Positions 10,588-23,414 of a stretch of 64,000 nucleotides of DNA are shown here, piece after piece (the stretch's first letter is position 1; each line of letters opens with the position of its first letter). The notes beneath the pieces were generated by a model. That model did no database searches and was not told where the DNA came from. It saw only the letters and a list, made by a program, of their open reading frames with translations. The translations under genes and the position numbers were made by a program. Origin of the DNA: Strigamia acuminata (Eukaryota > Arthropoda > Chilopoda > Geophilomorpha > Linotaeniidae); contig CASHSZ010000139.1 of assembly GCA_949358305.1 (NCBI GenBank), forward strand, positions 87,101 through 151,100, in the 5' to 3' direction.

Positions 10588-12093
10588 TGTTGCAACTGGC
10601 CTGGGCTGGGCCAATTAAGAAACAAAGGACCTTCTTTTTGACCGCTGATTTTGTATAGTGGCTTTGAAGATTCAATGTCCATCTGTCAGGCATCCAGAAC
10701 AGCAGGTACTTTGGAGGAAACAAGGTGTTTTTACTCCTCACTCATTCTGCTAATAAAATCCACGGGAGTAAAAATAAACATCGTTTAATATCATTGAAAA
10801 CATGAATAACACAGATACAATGCAGCGCGAGAGCAGAAACAAAGCAGTTACACTTAAAACAATAAACTATAACAAGTGCAATCACATAAGCATTGTATAA
10901 GGACATATGCACTTGAAAGTAAGGAAGCCTTAGGTCCCTGAAAAAGGGAGGAAATAAACCATCTGATACAAATAGACTACCGTACAGGGCATCAAGTACA
11001 TTTGCTTAAGCCTAACAACTGAAAACCTACATTAAATGTAATAAATCAGTTTTACAATCAATCTTTAGATGCTATATTCAAGAACCCATTAGAAATGCAT
11101 TAAATCCTAGTAAATATTCATGAAACACAAGAAAAAGAATAAATATAGAGGTTTTCTACCAATCAAATTGCAGCTCTACAGTGAGTGCAGTATTTACATC
11201 AGAAAGCATTATCATCATGCAATAAAACTTAAGACTATTACATTGCTAAATACACAAATGCCCAATTACTCACAAATACCTCATAAAACCCACAAAAAGG
11301 TAATTTTAAATACATCTTTACAGAGACACTTAAGCCACGCCCACAGCAATGGCGGACAAGGAGAGAGAGATTGCTCATATGAGCACAAAAGCAATCCAAT
11401 TAACCTTCCAGGACAAGTGAGAGGCATTTTAAGGTAACAAATTAATTAATAGGTATACAAACAACTAATATAGGTGGTTTTTAATCCGTGACAGGACCTG
11501 GAACATTTCTACCAGCTGTCCAGAGGCGGACACGCATGGGAGGCGATCATTTGCACGCATTTTGGACGTTTTCACACCTGAAACGAGCGGTGTTGAACTC
11601 ACATGCGCACAATAGACACACAGGACATTAAACAAGGTAGGAAAATTGCTAATAAACTGATAAAATGCACTGAATGCATTTAAACATTAATAATAACAGT
11701 TAGATCTCTTCCAGTCCACATTTGAATTGAGCGAGATGCATCCAGCTTGTCAGACTGCTTACACTAATGAACTGGAAATAGATAACACTCAAGAAACAGG
11801 TAAAAATTGCACAAAACGTTAATAAGTGACAACAAAAACTTACAAAGCAATATTTTGACATTTCAGATAATTAATTCACATGGCAAACGTTCACGGCAAT
11901 GACACTAGTACACATGTGCTATGAAAACATCGATTTCAGACACGGAAATATTCAGATAATTGACAAATTCAAACTCAAACACACAAGAATGTTATTAAAA
12001 ACGTTTTGTCTGTATTTCCAGGAAATTGCCACATGTATAGATTTTCTTCCTAGCCGGTAAACGTTTTGACAACTCCATTTGTTGCTAGCAACA
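10588..12093 (-). repeat. 5' LTR of element 1
   Basis: This is the promoter-bearing LTR in sense orientation, 1506 bp, the same length as the 3' copy and identical in every stretch I compared. It ends at 12093 with the palindrome TGTTGCT/AGCAACA (12080-12093), followed by the target duplication agac and satellite. Equal LTRs mean insertion was recent. Confidence 0.95.
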
Positions 12094-12830
12094 AGACCAA
12101 TGTCTCTGAATGTTCAGAAATAGTGTTTAAACCCTAGTAGAAAGCTCCAATGTAAGTTTTAGAAACATCCAACCAATGATTTGGGAGAATAGACTTTTGA
12201 TCTCATCACAGTTGACTTAGCACAAACACCACAAGACCAATGTCTCTGAATGTTCAGAAATAGTGTTTAAACCTTAGTAGAAGGCTCCAATGTAAGTTTT
12301 AGAAACATCCAACCGATGATTTGGGAGAATAGACTTTTGATCTCATCACAGTTGACTTAGCACAAACACCACAAGACCAATGTCTCTGAATGTTCAGAAA
12401 TAGTGTTTAAACCTTAGTAGAAGCCTTCAATGTAAGTTTTAGCAACATCCAAGCGATGATTTGGGAGAATAGACTTTTGATCTCATCACAGTTGACTTAG
12501 CACAAACACCACAAGACCAATGTCTCTGAATGTTCAGAAATAGTGTTTAAACCTTAGTAGAAGGTTCCAATGTAAGTTTTAGAAACATCCAACCGATGAT
12601 TTGGGAGAATAGACTTTTGATCTCATCACAGTTGACTTAGCACAAACACTACAAGACCAATGTCTCTGAATGTTCAGAAATAGTGTTTAAACCTTAGTAG
12701 AAGGCTCCAATGTAAGTTTTAGAAACATCCAACCGATGATTTGGGAGAATAGACTTTTGATCTCATCACAGTTGACTTAGCACAAACACCACAAGACCAA
12801 TGTCTCTGAATGTTCAGAAATAGTGTTTAA

Positions 12831-15371
12831 ACCCTAGTAGAAAGCTCCAATGTAAGTTTTAGAAACATCCAACCAATGATTTGGGAGAATAGACTTTTGA
12901 TCTCATCACAGTTGACTTAGCACAAACACCACAAGACCAATGTCTCTGAATGTTCAGAAATAGTGTTTAAACCTTAGTAGAAGGCTCCAATGTAAGTTTT
13001 AGAAACATCCAACCGATGATTTGGGAGAATAGACTTTTGATCTCATCACAGTTGACTTAGCACAAACACCACAAGACCAATGTCTCTGAATGTTCAGAAA
13101 TAGTGTTTAAACCTTAGTAGAAGCCTTCAATGTAAGTTTTAGCAACATCCAAGCGATGATTTGGGAGAATAGACTTTTGATCTCATCACAGTTGACTTAG
13201 CACAAACACCACAAGACCAATGTCTCTGAATGTTCAGAAATAGTGTTTAAACCTTAGTAGAAGGTTCCAATGTAAGTTTTAGAAACATCCAACCGATGAT
13301 TTGGGAGAATAGACTTTTGATCTCATCACAGTTGACTTAGCACAAACACCACAAGACCAATGTCTCTGAATGTTCAGAAATAGTGTTTAAACCTTAGTAG
13401 AAGGTTCCAATGTAAGTTTTAGAAACATCCAACCGATGATTTGGGAGAATAGACTTTTGATCTCATCACAGTTGACTTAGCACAAACACTACAAGACCAA
13501 TGTCTCTGAATGTTCAGAAATAGTGTTTAAACCTTAGTAGAAGGCTCCAATGTAAGTTTTAGAAACATCCAACCGATGATTTGGGAGAATAGACTTTTGA
13601 TCTCATCACAGTTGACTTAGCACAAACACCACAAGACCAATGTCTCTGAATGTTCAGAAATAGTGTTTAAACTTTAGTAGAAGGCTCCAATGTAAGTTTT
13701 AGAAACATTCAACCGATGATTTGGGAGAATAGACTTTTGACCTCATCACAGTTGACTTAGCACAAACACCACAAGACCAATGTCTCTGAATGTTCAGAAA
13801 TAGTGTTTAAACCTTAGTAGAAGGCTCCAATGTAAGTTTTAGAAACATCCAACCAATGATTTGGGAGAATAGACTTTTGATCTCATCACAGTTGACTTAG
13901 CACAAACACCACAAGACCAATGTCTCTGAATGTTCAGAAATAGTGTTTAAACCTTAGTAGAAGGCTCCAATGTAAGTTTTAGAAACATCCAACCGATGAT
14001 TTGGGAGAATAGACTTTTGATCTCATCACAGTTGACTTAGCACAAACACCACAAGTCCAATGTCTCTGAATGTTCAGAAATAGTGTTTAAACCTTAGTAG
14101 AAGCCTTCAATATAAGTTTTAGCAACACCCAAGCAATAAATTTTGAAAAAAAAATTTTGAGCTCATTTCACATCGCAGTTGACTTAGCACAAACACCACA
14201 AGACCAATGTCTCTGAATGTTCAGAAATAGTGTTTAAACCTTAGTAGAAGCCTTCAATATAAGTTTTAGCAACACCCAAGCAATAAATTTTGAAAAAAAA
14301 ATTTTGAGCTTATTTTACATCACAGTTGACTTAGCACAAACACCACAAGACCAATGTCTCTGAATGTTCAGAAATAGTGTTTAAACCTTAGTAGAAGGCT
14401 CCAATGTAAGTTTTAGAAACATCCAACCAATGATTTGGGAGAATAGACTTTTGATCTCATCACAGTTGACTTAGCACAAACACCACAAGACCAATGTCTC
14501 TGAATGTTCAGAAATAGTGTTTAAACCTTAGTAGAAGGCTCCAATGTAAGTTTTAGAAACATCCAACCAATGATTTGGGAGAATAGACTTTTGATCTCAT
14601 CACAGTTGACTTAGCACAAACACCACAAGACCAATGTCTCTGAATGTTCAGAAATAGTGTTTAAACCTTAGTAGAAGGCTCCAATGTAAGTTTTAGAAAC
14701 ATCCAACCGATGATTTGGGAGAATAAACTTTTGATCTCATCACAGTTGACTTAGCACAAACACCACAAGACCAATGTCTCTGAATGTTCAGAAATAGTGT
14801 TTAAACCTTAGTAGAAGGCTCCAATGTAAGTTTTAGAAACATCCAACCAATGATTTGGGAGAATAGATTTTTGATCTCATCACAGTTGACTTAGCACAAA
14901 CACCACAAGTCCAATGTCTCTGAATGTTTAGAAATAGTTTTTAAACCTTAGTAGAAGCCTTCAATATACGTTTTAGCAACACCCAAGCAATAAATTTTGA
15001 AAAAAAAATTTTGAGCATATTTCACATCGCAGTTGACTTAGCACAAACACCACAAGACCAATGTCTCTGAATGTTTAGAAATAGTGTTTAAACCTTAGTA
15101 GAAGGCTCCAATGTAAGTTTTAGAAACATCCAACCGATGATTTGGGAGAATAGACTTTTGATCTCATCACAGTTGACTTAGCACAAACACCACAAGACCA
15201 ATGTCTCTGAATGTTCAGAAATAGTGTTTAAACCTTAGTAGAAGGCTCCAATGTAAGTTTTAGAAACATCCAACCGATGATTTGGGAGAATAGACTTTTG
15301 ATCTCATCACAGTTGACTTAGCACAAACACCACAAGACCAATGTCTCTGAATGTTCAGAAATAGTGTTTAA
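12831..15371. repeat. Complete 18-monomer higher-order unit (2541 bp)
   Basis: Fifteen 140-bp and three 147-bp monomers (2100 + 441 = 2541). The order of diagnostic types is: accctag; plain; gccttc/agcgatg; ggttcc; ggttcc with cactacaag; plain; actttag with acattc and gacctc; aaccaatg; plain with aagtcc; long type 1; long type 2; aaccaatg twice; plain with aataaac; aaccaatg with gattttt; long type 3; plain twice. Other units in arrays B and C can be derived from it by losing or duplicating monomers. Confidence 0.9.
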
Positions 15372-16211
15372 ACCCTAGTAGAAAGCTCCAATGTAAGTTT
15401 TAGAAACATCCAACCAATGATTTGGGAGAATAGACTTTTGATCTCATCACAGTTGACTTAGCACAAACACCACAAGACCAATGTCTCTGAATGTTCAGAA
15501 ATAGTGTTTAAACCTTAGTAGAAGGCTCCAATGTAAGTTTTAGAAACATCCAACCGATGATTTGGGAGAATAGACTTTTGATCTCATCACAGTTGACTTA
15601 GCACAAACACCACAAGACCAATGTCTCTGAATGTTCAGAAATAGTGTTTAAACCTTAGTAGAAGCCTTCAATGTAAGTTTTAGCAACATCCAAGCGATGA
15701 TTTGGGAGAATAGACTTTTGATCTCATCACAGTTGACTTAGCACAAACACCACAAGACCAATGTCTCTGAATGTTCAGAAATAGTGTTTAAACCTTAGTA
15801 GAAGGTTCCAATGTAAGTTTTAGAAACATCCAACCGATGATTTGGGAGAATAGACTTTTGATCTCATCACAGTTGACTTAGCACAAACACCACAAGACCA
15901 ATGTCTCTGAATGTTCAGAAATAGTGTTTAAACCTTAGTAGAAGGTTCCAATGTAAGTTTTAGAAACATCCAACCGATGATTTGGGAGAATAGACTTTTG
16001 ATCTCATCACAGTTGACTTAGCACAAACACTACAAGACCAATGTCTCTGAATGTTCAGAAATAGTGTTTAAACCTTAGTAGAAGGCTCCAATGTAAGTTT
16101 TAGAAACATCCAACCGATGATTTGGGAGAATAGACTTTTGATCTCATCACAGTTGACTTAGCACAAACACCACAAGACCAATGTCTCTGAATGTTCAGAA
16201 ATAGTGTTTAA

Positions 16212-18332
16212 ACCCTAGTAGAAAGCTCCAATGTAAGTTTTAGAAACATCCAACCAATGATTTGGGAGAATAGACTTTTGATCTCATCACAGTTGACTTA
16301 GCACAAACACCACAAGACCAATGTCTCTGAATGTTCAGAAATAGTGTTTAAACCTTAGTAGAAGGCTCCAATGTAAGTTTTAGAAACATCCAACCGATGA
16401 TTTGGGAGAATAGACTTTTGATCTCATCACAGTTGACTTAGCACAAACACCACAAGACCAATGTCTCTGAATGTTCAGAAATAGTGTTTAAACCTTAGTA
16501 GAAGCCTTCAATGTAAGTTTTAGCAACATCCAAGCGATGATTTGGGAGAATAGACTTTTGATCTCATCACAGTTGACTTAGCACAAACACCACAAGACCA
16601 ATGTCTCTGAATGTTCAGAAATAGTGTTTAAACCTTAGTAGAAGGTTCCAATGTAAGTTTTAGAAACATCCAACCGATGATTTGGGAGAATAGACTTTTG
16701 ATCTCATCACAGTTGACTTAGCACAAACACCACAAGACCAATGTCTCTGAATGTTCAGAAATAGTGTTTAAACCTTAGTAGAAGGTTCCAATGTAAGTTT
16801 TAGAAACATCCAACCGATGATTTGGGAGAATAGACTTTTGATCTCATCACAGTTGACTTAGCACAAACACTACAAGACCAATGTCTCTGAATGTTCAGAA
16901 ATAGTGTTTAAACCTTAGTAGAAGGCTCCAATGTAAGTTTTAGAAACATCCAACCGATGATTTGGGAGAATAGACTTTTGATCTCATCACAGTTGACTTA
17001 GCACAAACACCACAAGACCAATGTCTCTGAATGTTCAGAAATAGTGTTTAAACTTTAGTAGAAGGCTCCAATGTAAGTTTTAGCAACACCCAAGCAATAA
17101 ATTTTGAAAAAAAAATTTTGAGCTCATTTCACATCGCAGTTGACTTAGCACAAACACCACAAGACCAATGTCTCTGAATGTTCAGAAATAGTGTTTAAAC
17201 CTTAGTAGAAGCCTTCAATATAAGTTTTAGCAACACCCAAGCAATAAATTTTGAAAAAAAAATTTTGAGCTTATTTTACATCACAGTTGACTTAGCACAA
17301 ACACCACAAGACCAATGTCTCTGAATGTTCAGAAATAGTGTTTAAACCTTAGTAGAAGGCTCCAATGTAAGTTTTAGAAACATCCAACCAATGATTTGGG
17401 AGAATAGACTTTTGATCTCATCACAGTTGACTTAGCACAAACACCACAAGACCAATGTCTCTGAATGTTCAGAAATAGTGTTTAAACCTTAGTAGAAGGC
17501 TCCAATGTAAGTTTTAGAAACATCCAACCAATGATTTGGGAGAATAGACTTTTGATCTCATCACAGTTGACTTAGCACAAACACCACAAGACCAATGTCT
17601 CTGAATGTTCAGAAATAGTGTTTAAACCTTAGTAGAAGGCTCCAATGTAAGTTTTAGAAACATCCAACCGATGATTTGGGAGAATAAACTTTTGATCTCA
17701 TCACAGTTGACTTAGCACAAACACCACAAGACCAATGTCTCTGAATGTTCAGAAATAGTGTTTAAACCTTAGTAGAAGGCTCCAATGTAAGTTTTAGAAA
17801 CATCCAACCAATGATTTGGGAGAATAGATTTTTGATCTCATCACAGTTGACTTAGCACAAACACCACAAGTCCAATGTCTCTGAATGTTTAGAAATAGTT
17901 TTTAAACCTTAGTAGAAGCCTTCAATATACGTTTTAGCAACACCCAAGCAATAAATTTTGAAAAAAAAATTTTGAGCATATTTCACATCGCAGTTGACTT
18001 AGCACAAACACCACAAGACCAATGTCTCTGAATGTTTAGAAATAGTGTTTAAACCTTAGTAGAAGGCTCCAATGTAAGTTTTAGAAACATCCAACCGATG
18101 ATTTGGGAGAATAGACTTTTGATCTCATCACAGTTGACTTAGCACAAACACCACAAGACCAATGTCTCTGAATGTTCAGAAATAGTGTTTAAACCTTAGT
18201 AGAAGGCTCCAATGTAAGTTTTAGAAACATCCAACCGATGATTTGGGAGAATAGACTTTTGATCTCATCACAGTTGACTTAGCACAAACACCACAAGACC
18301 AATGTCTCTGAATGTTCAGAAATAGTGTTTAA
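16212..18332. repeat. 15-mer higher-order unit with hybrid monomer
   Basis: This 2121-bp unit has the same length as the 15-mers at 19173 and 21294 but lost different monomers. At 17052 a monomer starts as the actttag type and continues as the long A-tract type. This hybrid removed the three monomers that normally lie between them. It keeps the aaccaatg/aataaac/gattttt monomers that the other 15-mers lack. Confidence 0.85.
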
Positions 18333-19172
18333 ACCCTAGTAGAAAGCTCCAATGTAAGTTTTAGAAACATCCAACCAATGATTTGGGAGAATAGACTTTT
18401 GATCTCATCACAGTTGACTTAGCACAAACACCACAAGACCAATGTCTCTGAATGTTCAGAAATAGTGTTTAAACCTTAGTAGAAGGCTCCAATGTAAGTT
18501 TTAGAAACATCCAACCGATGATTTGGGAGAATAGACTTTTGATCTCATCACAGTTGACTTAGCACAAACACCACAAGACCAATGTCTCTGAATGTTCAGA
18601 AATAGTGTTTAAACCTTAGTAGAAGCCTTCAATGTAAGTTTTAGCAACATCCAAGCGATGATTTGGGAGAATAGACTTTTGATCTCATCACAGTTGACTT
18701 AGCACAAACACCACAAGACCAATGTCTCTGAATGTTCAGAAATAGTGTTTAAACCTTAGTAGAAGGTTCCAATGTAAGTTTTAGAAACATCCAACCGATG
18801 ATTTGGGAGAATAGACTTTTGATCTCATCACAGTTGACTTAGCACAAACACCACAAGACCAATGTCTCTGAATGTTCAGAAATAGTGTTTAAACCTTAGT
18901 AGAAGGTTCCAATGTAAGTTTTAGAAACATCCAACCGATGATTTGGGAGAATAGACTTTTGATCTCATCACAGTTGACTTAGCACAAACACTACAAGACC
19001 AATGTCTCTGAATGTTCAGAAATAGTGTTTAAACCTTAGTAGAAGGCTCCAATGTAAGTTTTAGAAACATCCAACCGATGATTTGGGAGAATAGACTTTT
19101 GATCTCATCACAGTTGACTTAGCACAAACACCACAAGACCAATGTCTCTGAATGTTCAGAAATAGTGTTTAA

Positions 19173-21293
19173 ACCCTAGTAGAAAGCTCCAATGTAAGTT
19201 TTAGAAACATCCAACCAATGATTTGGGAGAATAGACTTTTGATCTCATCACAGTTGACTTAGCACAAACACCACAAGACCAATGTCTCTGAATGTTCAGA
19301 AATAGTGTTTAAACCTTAGTAGAAGGCTCCAATGTAAGTTTTAGAAACATCCAACCGATGATTTGGGAGAATAGACTTTTGATCTCATCACAGTTGACTT
19401 AGCACAAACACCACAAGACCAATGTCTCTGAATGTTCAGAAATAGTGTTTAAACCTTAGTAGAAGCCTTCAATGTAAGTTTTAGCAACATCCAAGCGATG
19501 ATTTGGGAGAATAGACTTTTGATCTCATCACAGTTGACTTAGCACAAACACCACAAGACCAATGTCTCTGAATGTTCAGAAATAGTGTTTAAACCTTAGT
19601 AGAAGGTTCCAATGTAAGTTTTAGAAACATCCAACCGATGATTTGGGAGAATAGACTTTTGATCTCATCACAGTTGACTTAGCACAAACACCACAAGACC
19701 AATGTCTCTGAATGTTCAGAAATAGTGTTTAAACCTTAGTAGAAGGTTCCAATGTAAGTTTTAGAAACATCCAACCGATGATTTGGGAGAATAGACTTTT
19801 GATCTCATCACAGTTGACTTAGCACAAACACTACAAGACCAATGTCTCTGAATGTTCAGAAATAGTGTTTAAACCTTAGTAGAAGGCTCCAATGTAAGTT
19901 TTAGAAACATCCAACCGATGATTTGGGAGAATAGACTTTTGATCTCATCACAGTTGACTTAGCACAAACACCACAAGACCAATGTCTCTGAATGTTCAGA
20001 AATAGTGTTTAAACTTTAGTAGAAGGCTCCAATGTAAGTTTTAGAAACATTCAACCGATGATTTGGGAGAATAGACTTTTGACCTCATCACAGTTGACTT
20101 AGCACAAACACCACAAGACCAATGTCTCTGAATGTTCAGAAATAGTGTTTAAACCTTAGTAGAAGGCTCCAATGTAAGTTTTAGAAACATCCAACCAATG
20201 ATTTGGGAGAATAGACTTTTGATCTCATCACAGTTGACTTAGCACAAACACCACAAGACCAATGTCTCTGAATGTTCAGAAATAGTGTTTAAACCTTAGT
20301 AGAAGGCTCCAATGTAAGTTTTAGAAACATCCAACCGATGATTTGGGAGAATAGACTTTTGATCTCATCACAGTTGACTTAGCACAAACACCACAAGTCC
20401 AATGTCTCTGAATGTTCAGAAATAGTGTTTAAACCTTAGTAGAAGCCTTCAATATAAGTTTTAGCAACACCCAAGCAATAAATTTTGAAAAAAAAATTTT
20501 GAGCTCATTTCACATCGCAGTTGACTTAGCACAAACACCACAAGACCAATGTCTCTGAATGTTCAGAAATAGTGTTTAAACCTTAGTAGAAGCCTTCAAT
20601 ATAAGTTTTAGCAACACCCAAGCAATAAATTTTGAAAAAAAAATTTTGAGCTTATTTTACATCACAGTTGACTTAGCACAAACACCACAAGACCAATGTC
20701 TCTGAATGTTCAGAAATAGTGTTTAAACCTTAGTAGAAGGCTCCAATGTAAGTTTTAGAAACATCCAACCAATGATTTGGGAGAATAGACTTTTGATCTC
20801 ATCACAGTTGACTTAGCACAAACACCACAAGTCCAATGTCTCTGAATGTTTAGAAATAGTTTTTAAACCTTAGTAGAAGCCTTCAATATACGTTTTAGCA
20901 ACACCCAAGCAATAAATTTTGAAAAAAAAATTTTGAGCATATTTCACATCGCAGTTGACTTAGCACAAACACCACAAGACCAATGTCTCTGAATGTTTAG
21001 AAATAGTGTTTAAACCTTAGTAGAAGGCTCCAATGTAAGTTTTAGAAACATCCAACCGATGATTTGGGAGAATAGACTTTTGATCTCATCACAGTTGACT
21101 TAGCACAAACACTACAAGACCAATGTCTCTGAATGTTCAGAAATAGTGTTTAAACCTTAGTAGAAGGCTCCAATGTAAGTTTTAGAAACATCCAACCGAT
21201 GATTTGGGAGAATAGACTTTTGATCTCATCACAGTTGACTTAGCACAAACACCACAAGACCAATGTCTCTGAATGTTCAGAAATAGTGTTTAA
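19173..21293. repeat. 15-mer higher-order unit (2121 bp), copy 1
   Basis: Twelve 140-bp and three 147-bp monomers. It lacks the three monomers between long type 2 and long type 3 that the 18-mer has; the remaining aaccaatg monomer carries the aagtcc ending of the gattttt monomer, as a deletion by recombination would leave it. The next unit repeats it in tandem. Confidence 0.87.
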
Positions 21294-23414
21294 ACCCTAG
21301 TAGAAAGCTCCAATGTAAGTTTTAGAAACATCCAACCAATGATTTGGGAGAATAGACTTTTGATCTCATCACAGTTGACTTAGCACAAACACCACAAGAC
21401 CAATGTCTCTGAATGTTCAGAAATAGTGTTTAAACCTTAGTAGAAGGCTCCAATGTAAGTTTTAGAAACATCCAACCGATGATTTGGGAGAATAGACTTT
21501 TGATCTCATCACAGTTGACTTAGCACAAACACCACAAGACCAATGTCTCTGAATGTTCAGAAATAGTGTTTAAACCTTAGTAGAAGCCTTCAATGTAAGT
21601 TTTAGCAACATCCAAGCGATGATTTGGGAGAATAGACTTTTGATCTCATCACAGTTGACTTAGCACAAACACCACAAGACCAATGTCTCTGAATGTTCAG
21701 AAATAGTGTTTAAACCTTAGTAGAAGGTTCCAATGTAAGTTTTAGAAACATCCAACCGATGATTTGGGAGAATAGACTTTTGATCTCATCACAGTTGACT
21801 TAGCACAAACACCACAAGACCAATATCTCTGAATGTTCAGAAATAGTGTTTAAACCTTAGTAGAAGGTTCCAATGTAAGTTTTAGAAACATCCAACCGAT
21901 GATTTGGGAGAATAGACTTTTGATCTCATCACAGTTGACTTAGCACAAACACTACAAGACCAATGTCTCTGAATGTTCAGAAATAGTGTTTAAACCTTAG
22001 TAGAAGGCTCCAATGTAAGTTTTAGAAACATCCAACCGATGATTTGGGAGAATAGACTTTTGATCTCATCACAGTTGACTTAGCACAAACACCACAAGAC
22101 CAATGTCTCTGAATGTTCAGAAATAGTGTTTAAACTTTAGTAGAAGGCTCCAATGTAAGTTTTAGAAACATTCAACCGATGATTTGGGAGAATAGACTTT
22201 TGACCTCATCACAGTTGACTTAGCACAAACACCACAAGACCAATGTCTCTGAATGTTCAGAAATAGTGTTTAAACCTTAGTAGAAGGCTCCAATGTAAGT
22301 TTTAGAAACATCCAACCAATGATTTGGGAGAATAGACTTTTGATCTCATCACAGTTGACTTAGCACAAACACCACAAGACCAATGTCTCTGAATGTTCAG
22401 AAATAGTGTTTAAACCTTAGTAGAAGGCTCCAATGTAAGTTTTAGAAACATCCAACCGATGATTTGGGAGAATAGACTTTTGATCTCATCACAGTTGACT
22501 TAGCACAAACACCACAAGTCCAATGTCTCTGAATGTTCAGAAATAGTGTTTAAACCTTAGTAGAAGCCTTCAATATAAGTTTTAGCAACACCCAAGCAAT
22601 AAATTTTGAAAAAAAAATTTTGAGCTCATTTCACATCGCAGTTGACTTAGCACAAACACCACAAGACCAATGTCTCTGAATGTTCAGAAATAGTGTTTAA
22701 ACCTTAGTAGAAGCCTTCAATATAAGTTTTAGCAACACCCAAGCAATAAATTTTGAAAAAAAAATTTTGAGCTTATTTTACATCACAGTTGACTTAGCAC
22801 AAACACCACAAGACCAATGTCTCTGAATGTTCAGAAATAGTGTTTAAACCTTAGTAGAAGGCTCCAATGTAAGTTTTAGAAACATCCAACCAATGATTTG
22901 GGAGAATAGACTTTTGATCTCATCACAGTTGACTTAGCACAAACACCACAAGTCCAATGTCTCTGAATGTTTAGAAATAGTTTTTAAACCTTAGTAGAAG
23001 CCTTCAATATACGTTTTAGCAACACCCAAGCAATAAATTTTGAAAAAAAAATTTTGAGCATATTTCACATCGCAGTTGACTTAGCACAAACACCACAAGA
23101 CCAATGTCTCTGAATGTTTAGAAATAGTGTTTAAACCTTAGTAGAAGGCTCCAATGTAAGTTTTAGAAACATCCAACCGATGATTTGGGAGAATAGACTT
23201 TTGATCTCATCACAGTTGACTTAGCACAAACACCACAAGACCAATGTCTCTGAATGTTCAGAAATAGTGTTTAAACCTTAGTAGAAGGCTCCAATGTAAG
23301 TTTTAGAAACATCCAACCGATGATTTGGGAGAATAGACTTTTGATCTCATCACAGTTGACTTAGAACAAACACCACAAGACCAATGTCTCTGAATGTTCA
23401 GAAATAGTGTTTAA
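21294..23414. repeat. 15-mer higher-order unit (2121 bp), copy 2
   Basis: Tandem copy of the preceding 2121-bp unit with the same monomer order. It has private changes, such as ccaatatctc near 21822, where other copies read ccaatgtctc. Confidence 0.87.

Larger units (their letters stand above)
5309..12093 (-). mobile_element. Element 1: non-autonomous BEL/Pao LTR retrotransposon
   Basis: A 6785-bp element in minus orientation. Two 1506-bp direct repeats (5309-6814 and 10588-12093, constant offset 5279) start TG and end CA. The flanking 4-bp target duplication is agac (5305-5308 and 12094-12097), and satellite resumes in phase on both sides. The interior (3773 bp) has, in sense order, a tRNA-His-like primer-binding site, a leader of about 1 kb, and one gag-protease frame. 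RT, RNase H and integrase are absent, and the interior is about 2.2 kb shorter than that of element 3. The LTRs matched wherever I compared them, so insertion is recent and must have relied on enzymes from another element. Gag and protease resemble element 3 throughout, placing both in one BEL/Pao lineage. Confidence 0.93.
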
